From contig NZ_JAQGLB010000008.1 of NCBI RefSeq assembly GCF_027853965.1, positions 248,001 to 312,000 on the forward strand: 64,000 bases of DNA. The letters run 5' to 3'. A program made the position numbers and the translations under genes. This document shows, one piece after another, positions 22,814-31,670 of this stretch. How positions within the stretch are numbered: position 1 is the first letter of the stretch; each line of letters opens with the position of its first letter. The DNA is from Saccharopolyspora indica (GTDB lineage Bacteria; Actinomycetota; Actinomycetes; Mycobacteriales; Pseudonocardiaceae). The notes under the pieces are model-generated. The model did no database searches. It worked only from the letters and a program-made list of their open reading frames with translations, and had not been told where the DNA came from.

Positions 22814-23941
22814 GTGCTCGGGCACGTGCGCGCGGTGTTGCCGGGCCGGGTCACCGACGACAGCCGGATCGTGGTGCGCGGTGGGCGGATCGAGGCGGTG
22901 GAGGACCACCCGGCGGGTGCGTCGTGCGACGTCGACGGCGGCGGGCTGCTGTGCATCCCCGGGCTGATCGACGTGCACAGCGACGCGCTGGAGCGGGAGC
23001 GCCTGCCGCGGCCTTCCGCCGTGCTGCCTTGGGATTTCGCGCTGCTGTCGCTGGAGGGCAAGCTGCGCGCGGCGGCCGTCACGACGGTGTTCCACGGCGC
23101 GGCGTTCCAGCACAAGACCTCGCGCGGGACGGAGCGGACGGTCGGCGGCGCGGCGGAGCTGTGCGAGACCGTGCGCGCCAGGGGAGCCGGGCCGGTGGAC
23201 CACCGCGTGCTGTACCGCCTGGACGCGCGGTCGGCGGAAGGTGCGAAAGCGCTGGCCGCGGAGCTGGCCGTCGCCGAGGACGGCGCGCTGGTCTCGCACG
23301 AGGACCACACGCCCGGCATCGGCCAGTACGTCGACCGGCGGCAGCTGGAGCGCTACCTCGTCGGCGCCGACGGCTTGACGCCGGAGGAAGCCGAGCAGCA
23401 CGTCACCGAGATGATCGCCGAGCGCGGCGAGCTGCTGGAGGTCCGGGACGAGAACCTCGCCTGGCTGGGCGAACTGGCCCGATCCGGCCGGATCCGGCTG
23501 CTCGGCCACGATCCGGAGTCGGCGGAGGAGATCGGCGCGCTGTGCACCAGGGGCGGTGCGGTGGCGGAGTTCCCGACCACCGCGGCGGCCGCCGTCGCGG
23601 CGCGCGAGCACGGCCTGCCGGTCGTCGCGGGCGCCCCGAACGTCCTACGTGGACACTCGCACGCCGGGAACGTCTCGGCGCGTGAGCTGGCCTGCCGCGG
23701 CCTGGTCACCGCGCTGGCCTCGGACTACCTGCCGTCGGGCCTGCTGGCCGCGGTGTTCCGGCTGGTCGACGACCTCGGCCTGCCCGCGGCGATCGCCCTG
23801 GTGACCGCCGGCCCGGCCGAAGTCGCGGGCCTGACCGACCGCGGCCGCGTGGAACCGGGCCTGCGCGCGGACCTGGCGCTCGTCGACCCGGGCGGCCAGT
23901 GGCCGCAGGTCCGCGCCGTCCTGCCGGGAGGTGCGGCGTGA
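22814..23941 (+). CDS. phnM: Alpha-D-ribose 1-methylphosphonate 5-triphosphate diphosphatase PhnM
   Basis: 375 residues from GTG 22814 (AGGA at 22805-22808), almost the length of E. coli PhnM (378) and aligned to its first strand (VLGHVRAVLP...RIVVRGGRIEAVED). Amidohydrolase features: PGLIDVHSDALERE (metal-binding His-x-Asp/Glu), VSHEDHTPGIGQY, LLGHDPES, EFPTTAAAA, GAPNVLRGHSHAGNVSA and ALASDYLPSGLL (final metal Asp). It removes pyrophosphate from ribose-1-phosphonate triphosphate. A longer version from ATG 22631 adds 61 unconvincing residues. It overlaps the next gene by 4 nt (GTGA). Confidence 0.9.
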   Translation: MLGHVRAVLPGRVTDDSRIVVRGGRIEAVEDHPAGASCDVDGGGLLCIPGLIDVHSDALERERLPRPSAVLPWDFALLSLEGKLRAAAVTTVFHGAAFQHKTSRGTERTVGGAAELCETVRARGAGPVDHRVLYRLDARSAEGAKALAAELAVAEDGALVSHEDHTPGIGQYVDRRQLERYLVGADGLTPEEAEQHVTEMIAERGELLEVRDENLAWLGELARSGRIRLLGHDPESAEEIGALCTRGGAVAEFPTTAAAAVAAREHGLPVVAGAPNVLRGHSHAGNVSARELACRGLVTALASDYLPSGLLAAVFRLVDDLGLPAAIALVTAGPAEVAGLTDRGRVEPGLRADLALVDPGGQWPQVRAVLPGGAA

Positions 23942-24771
23942 TCGGGTGGCCGGTGCCGGATCCGGAGATCCCCACCGCGGCGCACGCGGTCCTCGCGGCG
24001 GCGGCCAAGGCGGCGTCGGCCGCCTTCCGCGACGCACGGGCCCGCTTCGGCCGCGAGCAGCTCGCCGAGACGTCGTCGACCGGCGCGGACGGCACCCCGT
24101 CGATGCGGCTGGACCTGCTGGTGGAGGCCGCGATCGCCGAGGTCGCCGACGCGCACCGGATCAACCTGCTCAGCGAGGAGGCCGGATTCGTCGACAACGG
24201 ATCCGCGGTGACCCTGGTGGCCGATCCGGTGGACGGCACGGCCAACGCGGCCGCCGGAGTGCCGCTCTCGGCGTTCTCCGGCGCCATCGTGGTCGACGGC
24301 GCACCGGTGGAGGCGCTGACCAGCTGGCTGGACACCGGTCGCTGCTGGCACGCGGTGGCCGGGCAGCGCGCGGAGTTCCGCACCAGCGGGCGCACGACGC
24401 TCGACGGCGCGGCGGTCAGCCTGCTGCGCCCGCACGAGCGCAGCGCGGACGCGTGGTGGCGGGTGGCGAAGCGGGCGGCGCGGGTGCGGATCCTGTCCAC
24501 GACGTGCCTGGAGGCGATGCTGGTCGCGGAGGGGTCGACGGACGCCTTCGCCGATGCGGATTCCGACACCCACCGCATCGTCGACCTGGTGGCGGCCATG
24601 GTCGTCCTGCCCGGCGCGGGCGGCGCGGTCCTCGACGTCCGCGGCCGCCCGCTGGAGGTCGACCCGGACCTCCGCCGCCGTTGGTCCGGGGTCGTGGCGG
24701 CGACCCCGGAACTCGCCGAGGAGCTCGCCGACACCATCAGGGGCTCCGTCTGCGCAGGTCAAAGACCGTGA
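23938..24771 (+). CDS. Inositol-monophosphatase-family phosphatase, terminal gene of the phn operon
   Basis: 277 residues, GTG overlapping the phnM stop. Li-sensitive phosphatase motifs: LLSEEAGF (metal Glu pair), LVADPVDGTANAAAG (the DPxDGT core) and a C-terminal DSDTHRIVDLVAAM where the third metal Asp is expected. FBPase/IMPase/HisN family members hydrolyse phosphomonoesters of sugars, inositol, PAP or histidinol. Its position where phnN, phnO and phnP occur in E. coli suggests action on ribose-phosphate products of C-P lyase, or on a cyclic-phosphate derivative after opening; that is inference. Its stop codon lies inside the left arm of the terminator hairpin. Confidence 0.82.
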   Translation: MIGWPVPDPEIPTAAHAVLAAAAKAASAAFRDARARFGREQLAETSSTGADGTPSMRLDLLVEAAIAEVADAHRINLLSEEAGFVDNGSAVTLVADPVDGTANAAAGVPLSAFSGAIVVDGAPVEALTSWLDTGRCWHAVAGQRAEFRTSGRTTLDGAAVSLLRPHERSADAWWRVAKRAARVRILSTTCLEAMLVAEGSTDAFADADSDTHRIVDLVAAMVVLPGAGGAVLDVRGRPLEVDPDLRRRWSGVVAATPELAEELADTIRGSVCAGQRP

Positions 24772-24809
24772 GTGTTTTGTGGTGCTATAACCCCCCAAAA
24801 CACTCACGG
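24766..24809 (+). terminator. Terminator hairpin of the phn operon (GTGAGTGTTTTG family)
   Basis: 14-bp perfect arms CCGTGAGTGTTTTG (24766-24779) and CAAAACACTCACGG (24796-24809), loop TGGTGCTATAACCCCC. The left arm contains the TGA stop codon of the last operon gene. It has the same design, including the GGTGCYATARCCCC loop, as the hairpin at 17106-17151. Confidence 0.85.
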
Positions 24810-24986
24810 GTCCCCACCTGCGGAAATGGCGCCCGCGAGATCCGGCCGAGTTCTCGGGGCTGATCAGGGGGCGTCCCCGGGAGATCCCTGATGCCGGGCG
24901 GCACCCGGATCGCGAAGACTGAGCGGTGTCGGCGGCCGGAGAGCGGCGGCCGATGCGATCCGAACTCATCACGAGAAGGAGAGTGC

Positions 24987-25319
24987 GTGGCTTTCACGCA
25001 GGAGAGCAGTGCCTCGATGCCCAAGGGCGCCCGTGCCACGGTGCAGGTGACGCCGAACCCGACGACCGAACGAGGTCAGGAGGTGACGATCACCGGCCAC
25101 TGCGGCGGCGGTACCGGACTGCGCGCCATCTTCAGCCACTTCGGCGGGGATCCGGCCCTGGAGGACGTCGAGATCATCGAGTCCGGACCCGATCGGTTCG
25201 AGGCCAGGGCGAAGCTCCGCGAGACGATCGGCAACGGGGTGGGGCCCATCCTGGTCGACTGCGGCGGCGAGGCGGGCGTGACCCTGCTCGTCACCCACGT
25301 GACGACCAACCCCGCCTGA
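24987..25319 (+). CDS. Hypothetical protein, beta-rich
   Basis: 110 residues. GTG 24987 is preceded by AAGGAGA at 24977-24983. The open frame extends further left, but without a ribosome site. Sequence features: ATVQVTPNPTTERGQEVTITGHCGGG...FSHFGGDP, GPILVDCGGEAGVTLLVTHVT. Alternating hydrophobic strands and the NPTTERGQEVTITGHC phrase resemble Ig-like or CARDB-type surface modules, yet no signal peptide precedes it. It is a single gene ending 107 bp before a large terminator hairpin. Confidence 0.6.
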   Translation: MAFTQESSASMPKGARATVQVTPNPTTERGQEVTITGHCGGGTGLRAIFSHFGGDPALEDVEIIESGPDRFEARAKLRETIGNGVGPILVDCGGEAGVTLLVTHVTTNPA

Positions 25320-25426
25320 CACCAGCACGAACGCAACCGGCGGTGCCCACGGGGCGGACGGCACCGCGAGCTCGGGGATCGACGAGCTCAGCTCCACAGT
25401 GGACGAGTAGCTCGTCCGGGGGATGA

Positions 25427-25473
25427 GTGAAGGGCACCTTTCGCCAACTTACTTGGCGAAAGGTGCCCTTCAC
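25427..25473. terminator. Bidirectional terminator with 21-bp arms
   Basis: A perfect 21-bp inverted repeat, left arm 25427-25447 and right arm 25453-25473 (core GGGCACCTTTCGCCAA / TTGGCGAAAGGTGCCC), 5-nt loop CTTAC. It sits between convergent genes, 5 bp from the stop of the minus-strand molybdenum hydroxylase operon. Confidence 0.85.
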
Positions 25474-25477
25474 CTCG

Positions 25478-26295
25478 TCATGCCCTGCGGGTCGCGGCGG
25501 CTTCCAGAGCCCTGCGGACCAGGACCTTCGCCAGGTGCTTGCGGTAGTCCGCCGTCGCGCTGGCCTGGTCCGGCGGGGAGGTGTCCTCCGCCGCGCGCTC
25601 CGCGGCTTCGGCCGGGCTCGCGCCGCTCGCCAGCGCCGCTTCGACGCCGCGCGCCCGCATCGGCGCCGGGCCCATGTTCACCAGCGCCACGCGGTCGCCC
25701 GCGACGGCCACGCCGACCACCGCCCAGTCGATCGCGCGCTTGGTGAACTTCTGGAAGTCCCAGCCCTGCGCGGGGTTCTTCGCGACCCGGATCTCCACCA
25801 GCAGCTCGTCCTCGCCGAGCGCGGTTTCGAAGAAGTCGGTGAAGAACGCCGTCGCCGGGATCTCCCGCCTGCCCGACGGGCCCTGCGCGACCAGCACCGC
25901 GTCCAGCGCCAGCGCCACCGCGGGCAGGTCCGACGCCGGGTCGCCGTGCACCAGCGAACCGCCGATGGTGCCGCGGTGGCGGACCTGCGGATCGCCGATG
26001 GTGCCCGCCGCGTGCGCCAGCAGCGGGACCTCCCGAGCCAGCAGCTCCGAGTGCTCCAGGTCGTGGTGCCGGGTCAGCGCGCCGATGCGGATCTCGTCGC
26101 CGTCCTCGCGCACGTAGGACAGCTCGCGCAGGCCGCCGAGGTCGATCAGCACCTCCGGCACCGCCAGCCGCAGCTTCATCAGCGGCAGCAGCGAATGCCC
26201 ACCGGCCAGCAGCTTCGCGTCGTCGCCGTGCTCGGCGAGCAGGCTCAGCGCCTCCTCGACGGAACCGGCCTTCTTGTAGGTGAACGCGGCGGGGA

Positions 26296-26299
<4 letters not shown>
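25478..26299 (-). CDS. coxM: FAD-binding medium subunit of a CO-dehydrogenase-like molybdenum hydroxylase
   Basis: 273 residues. FAD motifs of the CoxM family: [19 protein letters not shown] (first loop) and [25 protein letters not shown] (second loop), then C-terminal [19 protein letters not shown]. It accepts electrons from the small FeS subunit and passes them to the respiratory chain or O2. The ATG at 26299 overlaps the CoxS stop by 4 nt; it is the last gene of the L-S-M operon and is followed directly by a strong terminator. Confidence 0.93.
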
Positions 26300-26769
<470 letters not shown>

Positions 26770-26850
26770 GAAAGGAACTCCTAAGCAAGTGGCGGATGAG
26801 CGGCCGTCGGGAACAACCGTCGCTCTGCCTGAACCAATTCCAGCGGTCTT

Positions 26851-29109
26851 CTATGCCTCGTTGATGGCCCGCCACACCCGTTCAGGTGTGGTCGGCATGT
26901 CGATGTGCCGGACGCCGAGGTGGGCCACCGCGTCCACCACCGCGTTCTGCACCGCGGGGGTGGCACCGATGGTGCCCGCTTCGCCGATCCCCTTCACGCC
27001 CAACGGGTTGAGCGTCGTGGGAGTTTCCATCGTGAGCAGCTCGAAGCTGGGCAGCTCGGCCGCGGTGATGAAGGCGTACTCGGCGAGGCTGGCGTTCAGC
27101 GGGTTGCCGTCGGCGTCGTAGGTGATCTCCTCCAGCAGCGCCTGCGCGGCGCCCTGGGCGATGCCGCCGTGGCGCTGGCCCTCGGTGAGGACCGGGTTGA
27201 GGATCGTCCCGGCGTCGTCGACGGTCACGTGCCGCAGGTAGTCCACCTTGCCGGTCTCGGTGTCCACTTCGACCACCGCGAGGTGCGAGCCGAACGGGAA
27301 GGTCGGCCGGTCCTCGGTGAACCTGACGTCGGCGGCCAGCCCGTCCTCGGCCTTCGCCGCCAGTTCCGCCCACGACAGCGCGACGTTCGGCGTGCCGCGC
27401 ACCTGCCACTTGCCCTCGGCCAGCTCCAGGTCGGCCTCGTCGATCTCGATCAGCTCGGCGGCCAGCTTGCGGGCCTTCTCCTTGACGTCGACTGCCGCCC
27501 GGTGCACCGCCGATCCGCCCAGCTGCAGCGATCGCGAGCCCATCGTGCCCACGCCTTCGGGGATCAGGTCGGTGTCGCCGTGCACGACCTCGATCTTGTC
27601 CAGGTCGATGCCCAGCTGGTCGGACACCAGCATCGCGTAGGAGGTCCAGTGGCCCTGCCCGTGCGGGGAGCTGCCGGTGAGCACCAGGACGCTGCCGTCC
27701 GGGCGGACCTCCACGTGCCCGGTCTCGCCCTCGGCGTTGTTCGGCGCGGTGATCTCCACGTAGCTGGCCAGCCCGATGCCCAGCTGGCGCGCGGCGCCTT
27801 CGGCCCGGCGCTTGGCCTGCTCCTCGCGCAGCGCCGGGTAGTCGGCGGCTTCCAGGACCGCGTCCAGGCCCTTGACGTACTCGCCGGTGTCGTAGGTCAT
27901 CCCGCCCGGCGTCGTGTACGGGAACTGCTCGGGCCGCACCAGGTTCCGCCGCCGCACCTCGGCCGGGTCGACGTCGATCTCGGCGGCGAACAGGTCCATC
28001 GCGCGCTCGACCGCCGCGGTCGCCTCCGGCCGTCCCGCGCCGCGGTAGGCGCCGATCGGCGTGGTGCTGGTGACCACCGCCCGGGCCCGCGACTGCACCT
28101 TCGGGATGTCGTAGACGCCGCTGACCATGAACCGGGTGAACAGCGGCAGGAACGCGCCCATCCGCGGGTAGGCGCCGACGTCCTGCACGATGTCGAGCTG
28201 GTAGGCCAGCACCGTCCCGTCGCGGCGGCCGCCGATGGTCACCACCTGCCGCTGCGCGCGGCCGTGGGTCATCGCGACCAGGTTCTCGCTGCGGCTCTCC
28301 ACCCACTTGACCGGCCTGCCGACGCGCTTGGCCAGGAACGCCAGCAGCGCGGCCTCCTGCTCGACGCCGATCTTCGCGCCGAACCCGCCGCCGACGTCGG
28401 GCGTGATCACCCGGACCTGCTCGCGCGGCAGGCCGAGGTTGTCCATCAGCGCGTCGCGGCAGCTCTGCGCGTTCTGGTTGGACAGCCACAGGGTGACCTT
28501 GTCGCCGTTCCACGCGCAGGCCGCGGTGCGCACCTCCAGCGGCGCGGCGGCCACCCGCTGGTTCTCGATCTGCTTGCTGACCACGACCTCGCAGTCGTCG
28601 AACAGCGAATCGTCCAGCTCGCCGCTGGTGCCGGTGGTGTTGGTGCCGGCGTCGGGGAACAGCAGGACCTCGTCGCGCAGGGCGTCGTCGACGTCCACGA
28701 CGGCGTCCAGCGGGTCGTAGTCGATCGAGACCGCCTCGGCGGCGTCCTCGCCCTGGGCGCGGGTTTCGGTGACCACCGCGACCACCGGCTCGCCGACGTA
28801 GCGCACCACCTCGCGGGCGAGGTGCGGGCGCGCCATCGCCGCCGGTGGTGGGCCGCTGATGCCGCCGTCCGGTGGGAACGCCGGGAGGTCGACGTCCGCC
28901 CCGGTGAACACGCCGAGCACGCCCGGCAGGGCGGCGGCCTCGGCGGTGTCGATCTCGGTGATCCTGGCGTGCGCCAGCGGGCTTCGCACGAAGGTCACGT
29001 GCAGCGCGCCGGTCAGCTCGGGCTCGCGCAGGTCGTCGACGTAGGTCCCGCCGGCGGTGAGTAGGCGCGGGTCTTCACGGCGTTCGACCCTGGTGCCGAG
29101 AATGCTCAA
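26851..29109 (-). CDS. Large molybdopterin subunit, form II CoxL-like aldehyde/xanthine oxidase family
   Basis: 752 residues, TTG start at 29109 (GAGG five bases upstream). Molybdopterin-cytosine-dinucleotide binding segments: [40 protein letters not shown] and [13 protein letters not shown] with the catalytic Glu. The active-site loop reads AYRGAGR, the form II signature, instead of the AYxCSFR of true aerobic CO dehydrogenase; there is no copper-binding Cys. It therefore probably oxidises an aldehyde or N-heterocycle. The order L-S-M differs from the M-S-L of form I. No maturation genes (coxD-G) are present nearby. Confidence 0.93.
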   Translation of the reverse strand: MSILGTRVERREDPRLLTAGGTYVDDLREPELTGALHVTFVRSPLAHARITEIDTAEAAALPGVLGVFTGADVDLPAFPPDGGISGPPPAAMARPHLAREVVRYVGEPVVAVVTETRAQGEDAAEAVSIDYDPLDAVVDVDDALRDEVLLFPDAGTNTTGTSGELDDSLFDDCEVVVSKQIENQRVAAAPLEVRTAACAWNGDKVTLWLSNQNAQSCRDALMDNLGLPREQVRVITPDVGGGFGAKIGVEQEAALLAFLAKRVGRPVKWVESRSENLVAMTHGRAQRQVVTIGGRRDGTVLAYQLDIVQDVGAYPRMGAFLPLFTRFMVSGVYDIPKVQSRARAVVTSTTPIGAYRGAGRPEATAAVERAMDLFAAEIDVDPAEVRRRNLVRPEQFPYTTPGGMTYDTGEYVKGLDAVLEAADYPALREEQAKRRAEGAARQLGIGLASYVEITAPNNAEGETGHVEVRPDGSVLVLTGSSPHGQGHWTSYAMLVSDQLGIDLDKIEVVHGDTDLIPEGVGTMGSRSLQLGGSAVHRAAVDVKEKARKLAAELIEIDEADLELAEGKWQVRGTPNVALSWAELAAKAEDGLAADVRFTEDRPTFPFGSHLAVVEVDTETGKVDYLRHVTVDDAGTILNPVLTEGQRHGGIAQGAAQALLEEITYDADGNPLNASLAEYAFITAAELPSFELLTMETPTTLNPLGVKGIGEAGTIGATPAVQNAVVDAVAHLGVRHIDMPTTPERVWRAINEA

Positions 29110-29207
29110 TGCTGCCTCGCAGTCAAACGATCAGTTTCGGGAACCGGCAAGTGAGTCTGCTGGTGCGAATGCTGATCCACAAGACTCGACAGAGCTCGAT
29201 CGGCGAG

Positions 29208-30209
29208 CTAGTCCCGGGCGAAGACCTGCGCCGCGTCGCGGATCGTGCGCAGCGCGGCATCGCGCGATCCTGCCCCTTCGGGCATCAGCAGCACCCGGCC
29301 GACGCCCAGCGCCGACACCCGTTCGGCCAGCCGCCTGCGGCATTCCGCGACGTCGCCCGCGATGTGGCAGTCGACGAGCCGCGCGGCGCCGGCGCGGGCC
29401 TGTTCCTCGGTCGGCCGCGGCCGCTCGACCAGCGGCCTGCCCGCTTCGGCGATCTGCAGCTCGACTTCCGCGATCCCGGTGGTCAGCAGCTGCTCCGCGG
29501 TGGCGGTGTCGTCGGCGATGGCGAAGTACGACGAGTCGATGTTGTCCTGCGGTTCGACCTGGTGGCCGTGCTCGGCGACCGCGGCGGCGTGCGCGTCGAG
29601 CACGGCTCGCTTGGTCGCCAGGTCGATGAACGGGCTGAGCAGCACGGGAACGCCGTGCCTGCCCGCCAGCCGCGCGGATTCGGGCGATCCGGAGGCCAGC
29701 ACGAACGGGATCCGGCTCGCCGCCGGTGCCGGGGTGATCGGGACCTCGTCGAACCGGTAGCGCTCGCCGCCGCCCTTCGCCCGGCCCTGCCGCAGCGCCT
29801 GTTCGAGCAGCGCCACGGGCTCGGTGATGTCGCGGAACCCGGCCATCCCGGTGCCCAGCACCTCCTGGTCGACCAGCGGCTGGCCGCGCCCGACGCCGAG
29901 CGTGAAGCGGTCGCCGGAGAGGTGCTGGAGCACCGCGGCCTGCTCGGCGAGCGCGACCGGGTGGTGGTTGGGCAGCACGCACACCGCCGTGCCGACGTGC
30001 AGTCGCGTCCGGCCGAGGAGGAAACCCGCCATCGCCAGCGCGGCGGAGTTCAGCACGCGGGGGTTGAAGTGGTGCTCGGTCGTCCACAGCTCGTCCCAGC
30101 CGTGCTGCTCGGCGACGCGGGCGTAGTCGAGCGCCCATTCGAAGGTCTCGCGATCGCCCGCGGCGCCGAACGAGTCGGTGAACAGGACGAGTCCGTGCTG
30201 GGTGCGCAT
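29208..30209 (-). CDS. LLM-class flavin-dependent oxidoreductase (luciferase-like)
   Basis: 333 residues, ATG at 30209 with AAGGAGC upstream. Bacterial-luciferase fold pattern: YARVAEQHGWDELWTTEHHFNP, RTRLHVGTAVCVLPNHHPVALAEQAAVL, LSGDRFTLGVGRGQP (phosphate-binding), FVLASGSPESARLAGRHGVPVLLSPF. It binds FMNH2 or F420 supplied by a partner reductase; the substrate is unknown. It is divergent from a TetR gene, with an inverted repeat between them, so TetR probably represses it. Confidence 0.92.
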   Translation of the reverse strand: MRTQHGLVLFTDSFGAAGDRETFEWALDYARVAEQHGWDELWTTEHHFNPRVLNSAALAMAGFLLGRTRLHVGTAVCVLPNHHPVALAEQAAVLQHLSGDRFTLGVGRGQPLVDQEVLGTGMAGFRDITEPVALLEQALRQGRAKGGGERYRFDEVPITPAPAASRIPFVLASGSPESARLAGRHGVPVLLSPFIDLATKRAVLDAHAAAVAEHGHQVEPQDNIDSSYFAIADDTATAEQLLTTGIAEVELQIAEAGRPLVERPRPTEEQARAGAARLVDCHIAGDVAECRRRLAERVSALGVGRVLLMPEGAGSRDAALRTIRDAAQVFARD

Positions 30210-30220
30210 GATCGGCTCCT

Positions 30221-30247
30221 TATTTTCGTCTGCTGTACGAAAAATTA
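30221..30247. promoter_or_regulatory. Candidate TetR operator
   Basis: Inverted repeat TATTTTCGT (30221-30229) and ACGAAAAATTA (30237-30247) with a 7-nt centre in the 84-bp divergent region between the LLM and TetR genes. It is clearly AT-richer than its surroundings. Confidence 0.5.
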
Positions 30248-30293
30248 GCAGGGGAGTGCGGGCGGCGTCGAGGAACTGGGTTACGTTGGGGGC

Positions 30294-30941
30294 GTGACCA
30301 CGCCAGATGCCCCGCGCCGCCGCGGCAGGCCGCCGAAGCTGACCCGCGAAGCGGTGCTCGCGGCAGCGCTGGAGGTGCTCGACGAGTCCGGCCACGACGG
30401 GCTCTCCATGCGCGCGGTGGCCGAGCGGCTGGGCGTCGGGAAGATGAGCCTCTACCACCACGTGGCCGACCGCGCGGAGCTGGAACGGCTGGTCATCGAG
30501 CGCCTGCTGGCGGAGCTGGACGTCCCGGACGCCGCCCTGCCCTGGCGCGAGCGGATCGGCGCGCTGGCGCGCAGCATCCGGTCGCTGGTGATCCGCCACC
30601 CCAACGCGACACCGCTGATCGCGCTCCGGGAGTACAGCGACCCCGCGTCGCTGCGGCTGCCGGAAGCGGTGATGCTCGCGCTGCACGACGCGGGCCTGCG
30701 CGGCGTCGCGCTCGTGGGCGGATCGCGGCTGGTCTTCAGCTACGCGATCGGCTTCACCCAGATCGACATGAACGCGCGCGATTCCGGCGACGCGGTCTCG
30801 CCGATGGAGTCCCTGCCCGCGGCGGACTTCCCGAACATCGTGGCCGGTGCGCGGCTCACCCGCGGGCTCAGCTTCGACGACCAGTTCGAGCTGGGGCTCC
30901 AGCCGCTGCTCGCCGGCCTGGCCGCGATGGCGGCCGCCTGA
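30294..30941 (+). CDS. TetR-family transcriptional repressor
   Basis: 215 residues from GTG 30294. The helix-turn-helix is clear: TREAVLAAALEVLDESGHDGLSMRAVAERLGVGKMSLYHHVADRAELERLV. The C-terminal region with IRHPNATPLIALREYSDP and FSYAIGFTQIDMNA fits the TetR_C (tetracyclin repressor-like) ligand domain. Basic N terminus RRRGRPPK is the usual TetR leader. It is divergent from the LLM oxidoreductase, its likely target. Confidence 0.92.
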   Translation: MTTPDAPRRRGRPPKLTREAVLAAALEVLDESGHDGLSMRAVAERLGVGKMSLYHHVADRAELERLVIERLLAELDVPDAALPWRERIGALARSIRSLVIRHPNATPLIALREYSDPASLRLPEAVMLALHDAGLRGVALVGGSRLVFSYAIGFTQIDMNARDSGDAVSPMESLPAADFPNIVAGARLTRGLSFDDQFELGLQPLLAGLAAMAAA

Positions 30942-31057
30942 CGGCCCCGGCCGGGGGAACCTCGCCGAGATCGGCTGTGTGGCACTTGTCACACTTTGCT
31001 GCACGCGGCAGAGTCGGGGCCGTAGTGAGCCCTCCTAGGCGGAAGAGGTGTTCGACC

Positions 31058-31342
31058 ATGGCCACGACCACCGAACTTGCCGAACTCCAGCGCCTGCTCG
31101 CGCAGCTGCGCAGCAGCGTCGGCACCCTGCGCACCCGGTACGGCGACGCCCCGGCCGTCCGCCGCCTGCACAACGACGTGGAACGCCTCGACATCGACGT
31201 CGCCGACCTCGCCGCGGCCCTGCCCGCGCAGCGGCAGGCGAGCCCGTCCGAGGAGGTCGTGATGGTGCCCGACACGCCGTACGACCCGTCGCTGTGGCGC
31301 GACGCCGACGACGAAGGCCTGGGCGGCCAGGCGAACCAGTGA
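31058..31342 (+). CDS. Small hypothetical protein, coiled-coil-like
   Basis: 94 residues, ATG 31058. The first 60 residues form a heptad-like amphipathic helix pair (LAELQRLLAQLRSSVGTLRTRYGD, VRRLHNDVERLDIDVADLAAAL). A short acidic tail ends in PDTPYDPSLWRDADDEGLGG. It resembles small actinobacterial proteins of unknown function. There is no signal or membrane segment. A weak 7-bp hairpin (AACCAGT/ACTGGTT) overlaps the stop codon. Confidence 0.65.
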   Translation: MATTTELAELQRLLAQLRSSVGTLRTRYGDAPAVRRLHNDVERLDIDVADLAAALPAQRQASPSEEVVMVPDTPYDPSLWRDADDEGLGGQANQ

Positions 31343-31448
31343 CCCAACTGGTTGCACCGGATTGGGGCCTACCTGACGGTCGCCCAGCTGATCCAGAATG
31401 AGCGACCTCGGAGTCTGTTGGTGATTGCTTTGCGTGGGTGGTCACCTA

Positions 31449-31558
31449 GCGGAACCTGAGTGCTTCCCCGGACTGCGGGTGCCCCTCCTGATGTATGTCC
31501 GATGCACGGCGGAGGGGCCGTCCTCGCCAGGAAAGCACTCAGAACCCGCGGGTGGTCG
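31449..31558. repeat. 110-bp hairpin repeat, copy A (upstream of sdhC)
   Basis: Matches 43281-43390 at 108 of 110 positions without gaps. It contains an 87-nt fold (31456-31542): outer arms CTGAGTGCTTCCCCGG / CCAGGAAAGCACTCAG and inner arms GCCCCTCC / GGAGGGGC. Weaker similarity between the two copies continues downstream for about 75 bp (AAGCGGCTTACGCCGCTT...CGCGGACGGC) and upstream for about 50 bp. Confidence 0.9.
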
Positions 31559-31670
31559 ACCTGCGTAGGTGGCCCAAGCGGCTTACGCCGCTTCTAAAGG
31601 CGCGGACGGCATGCGCCGACAGATTCTTAGGTGAGCACCGCCGGACAAACCACGACAACGAGGTCTGCGA

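Noticed and set aside
26851..29109. True aerobic CO dehydrogenase (form I)
   Set aside because: The loop is AYRGAGR without the copper-binding Cys of AYxCSFR.
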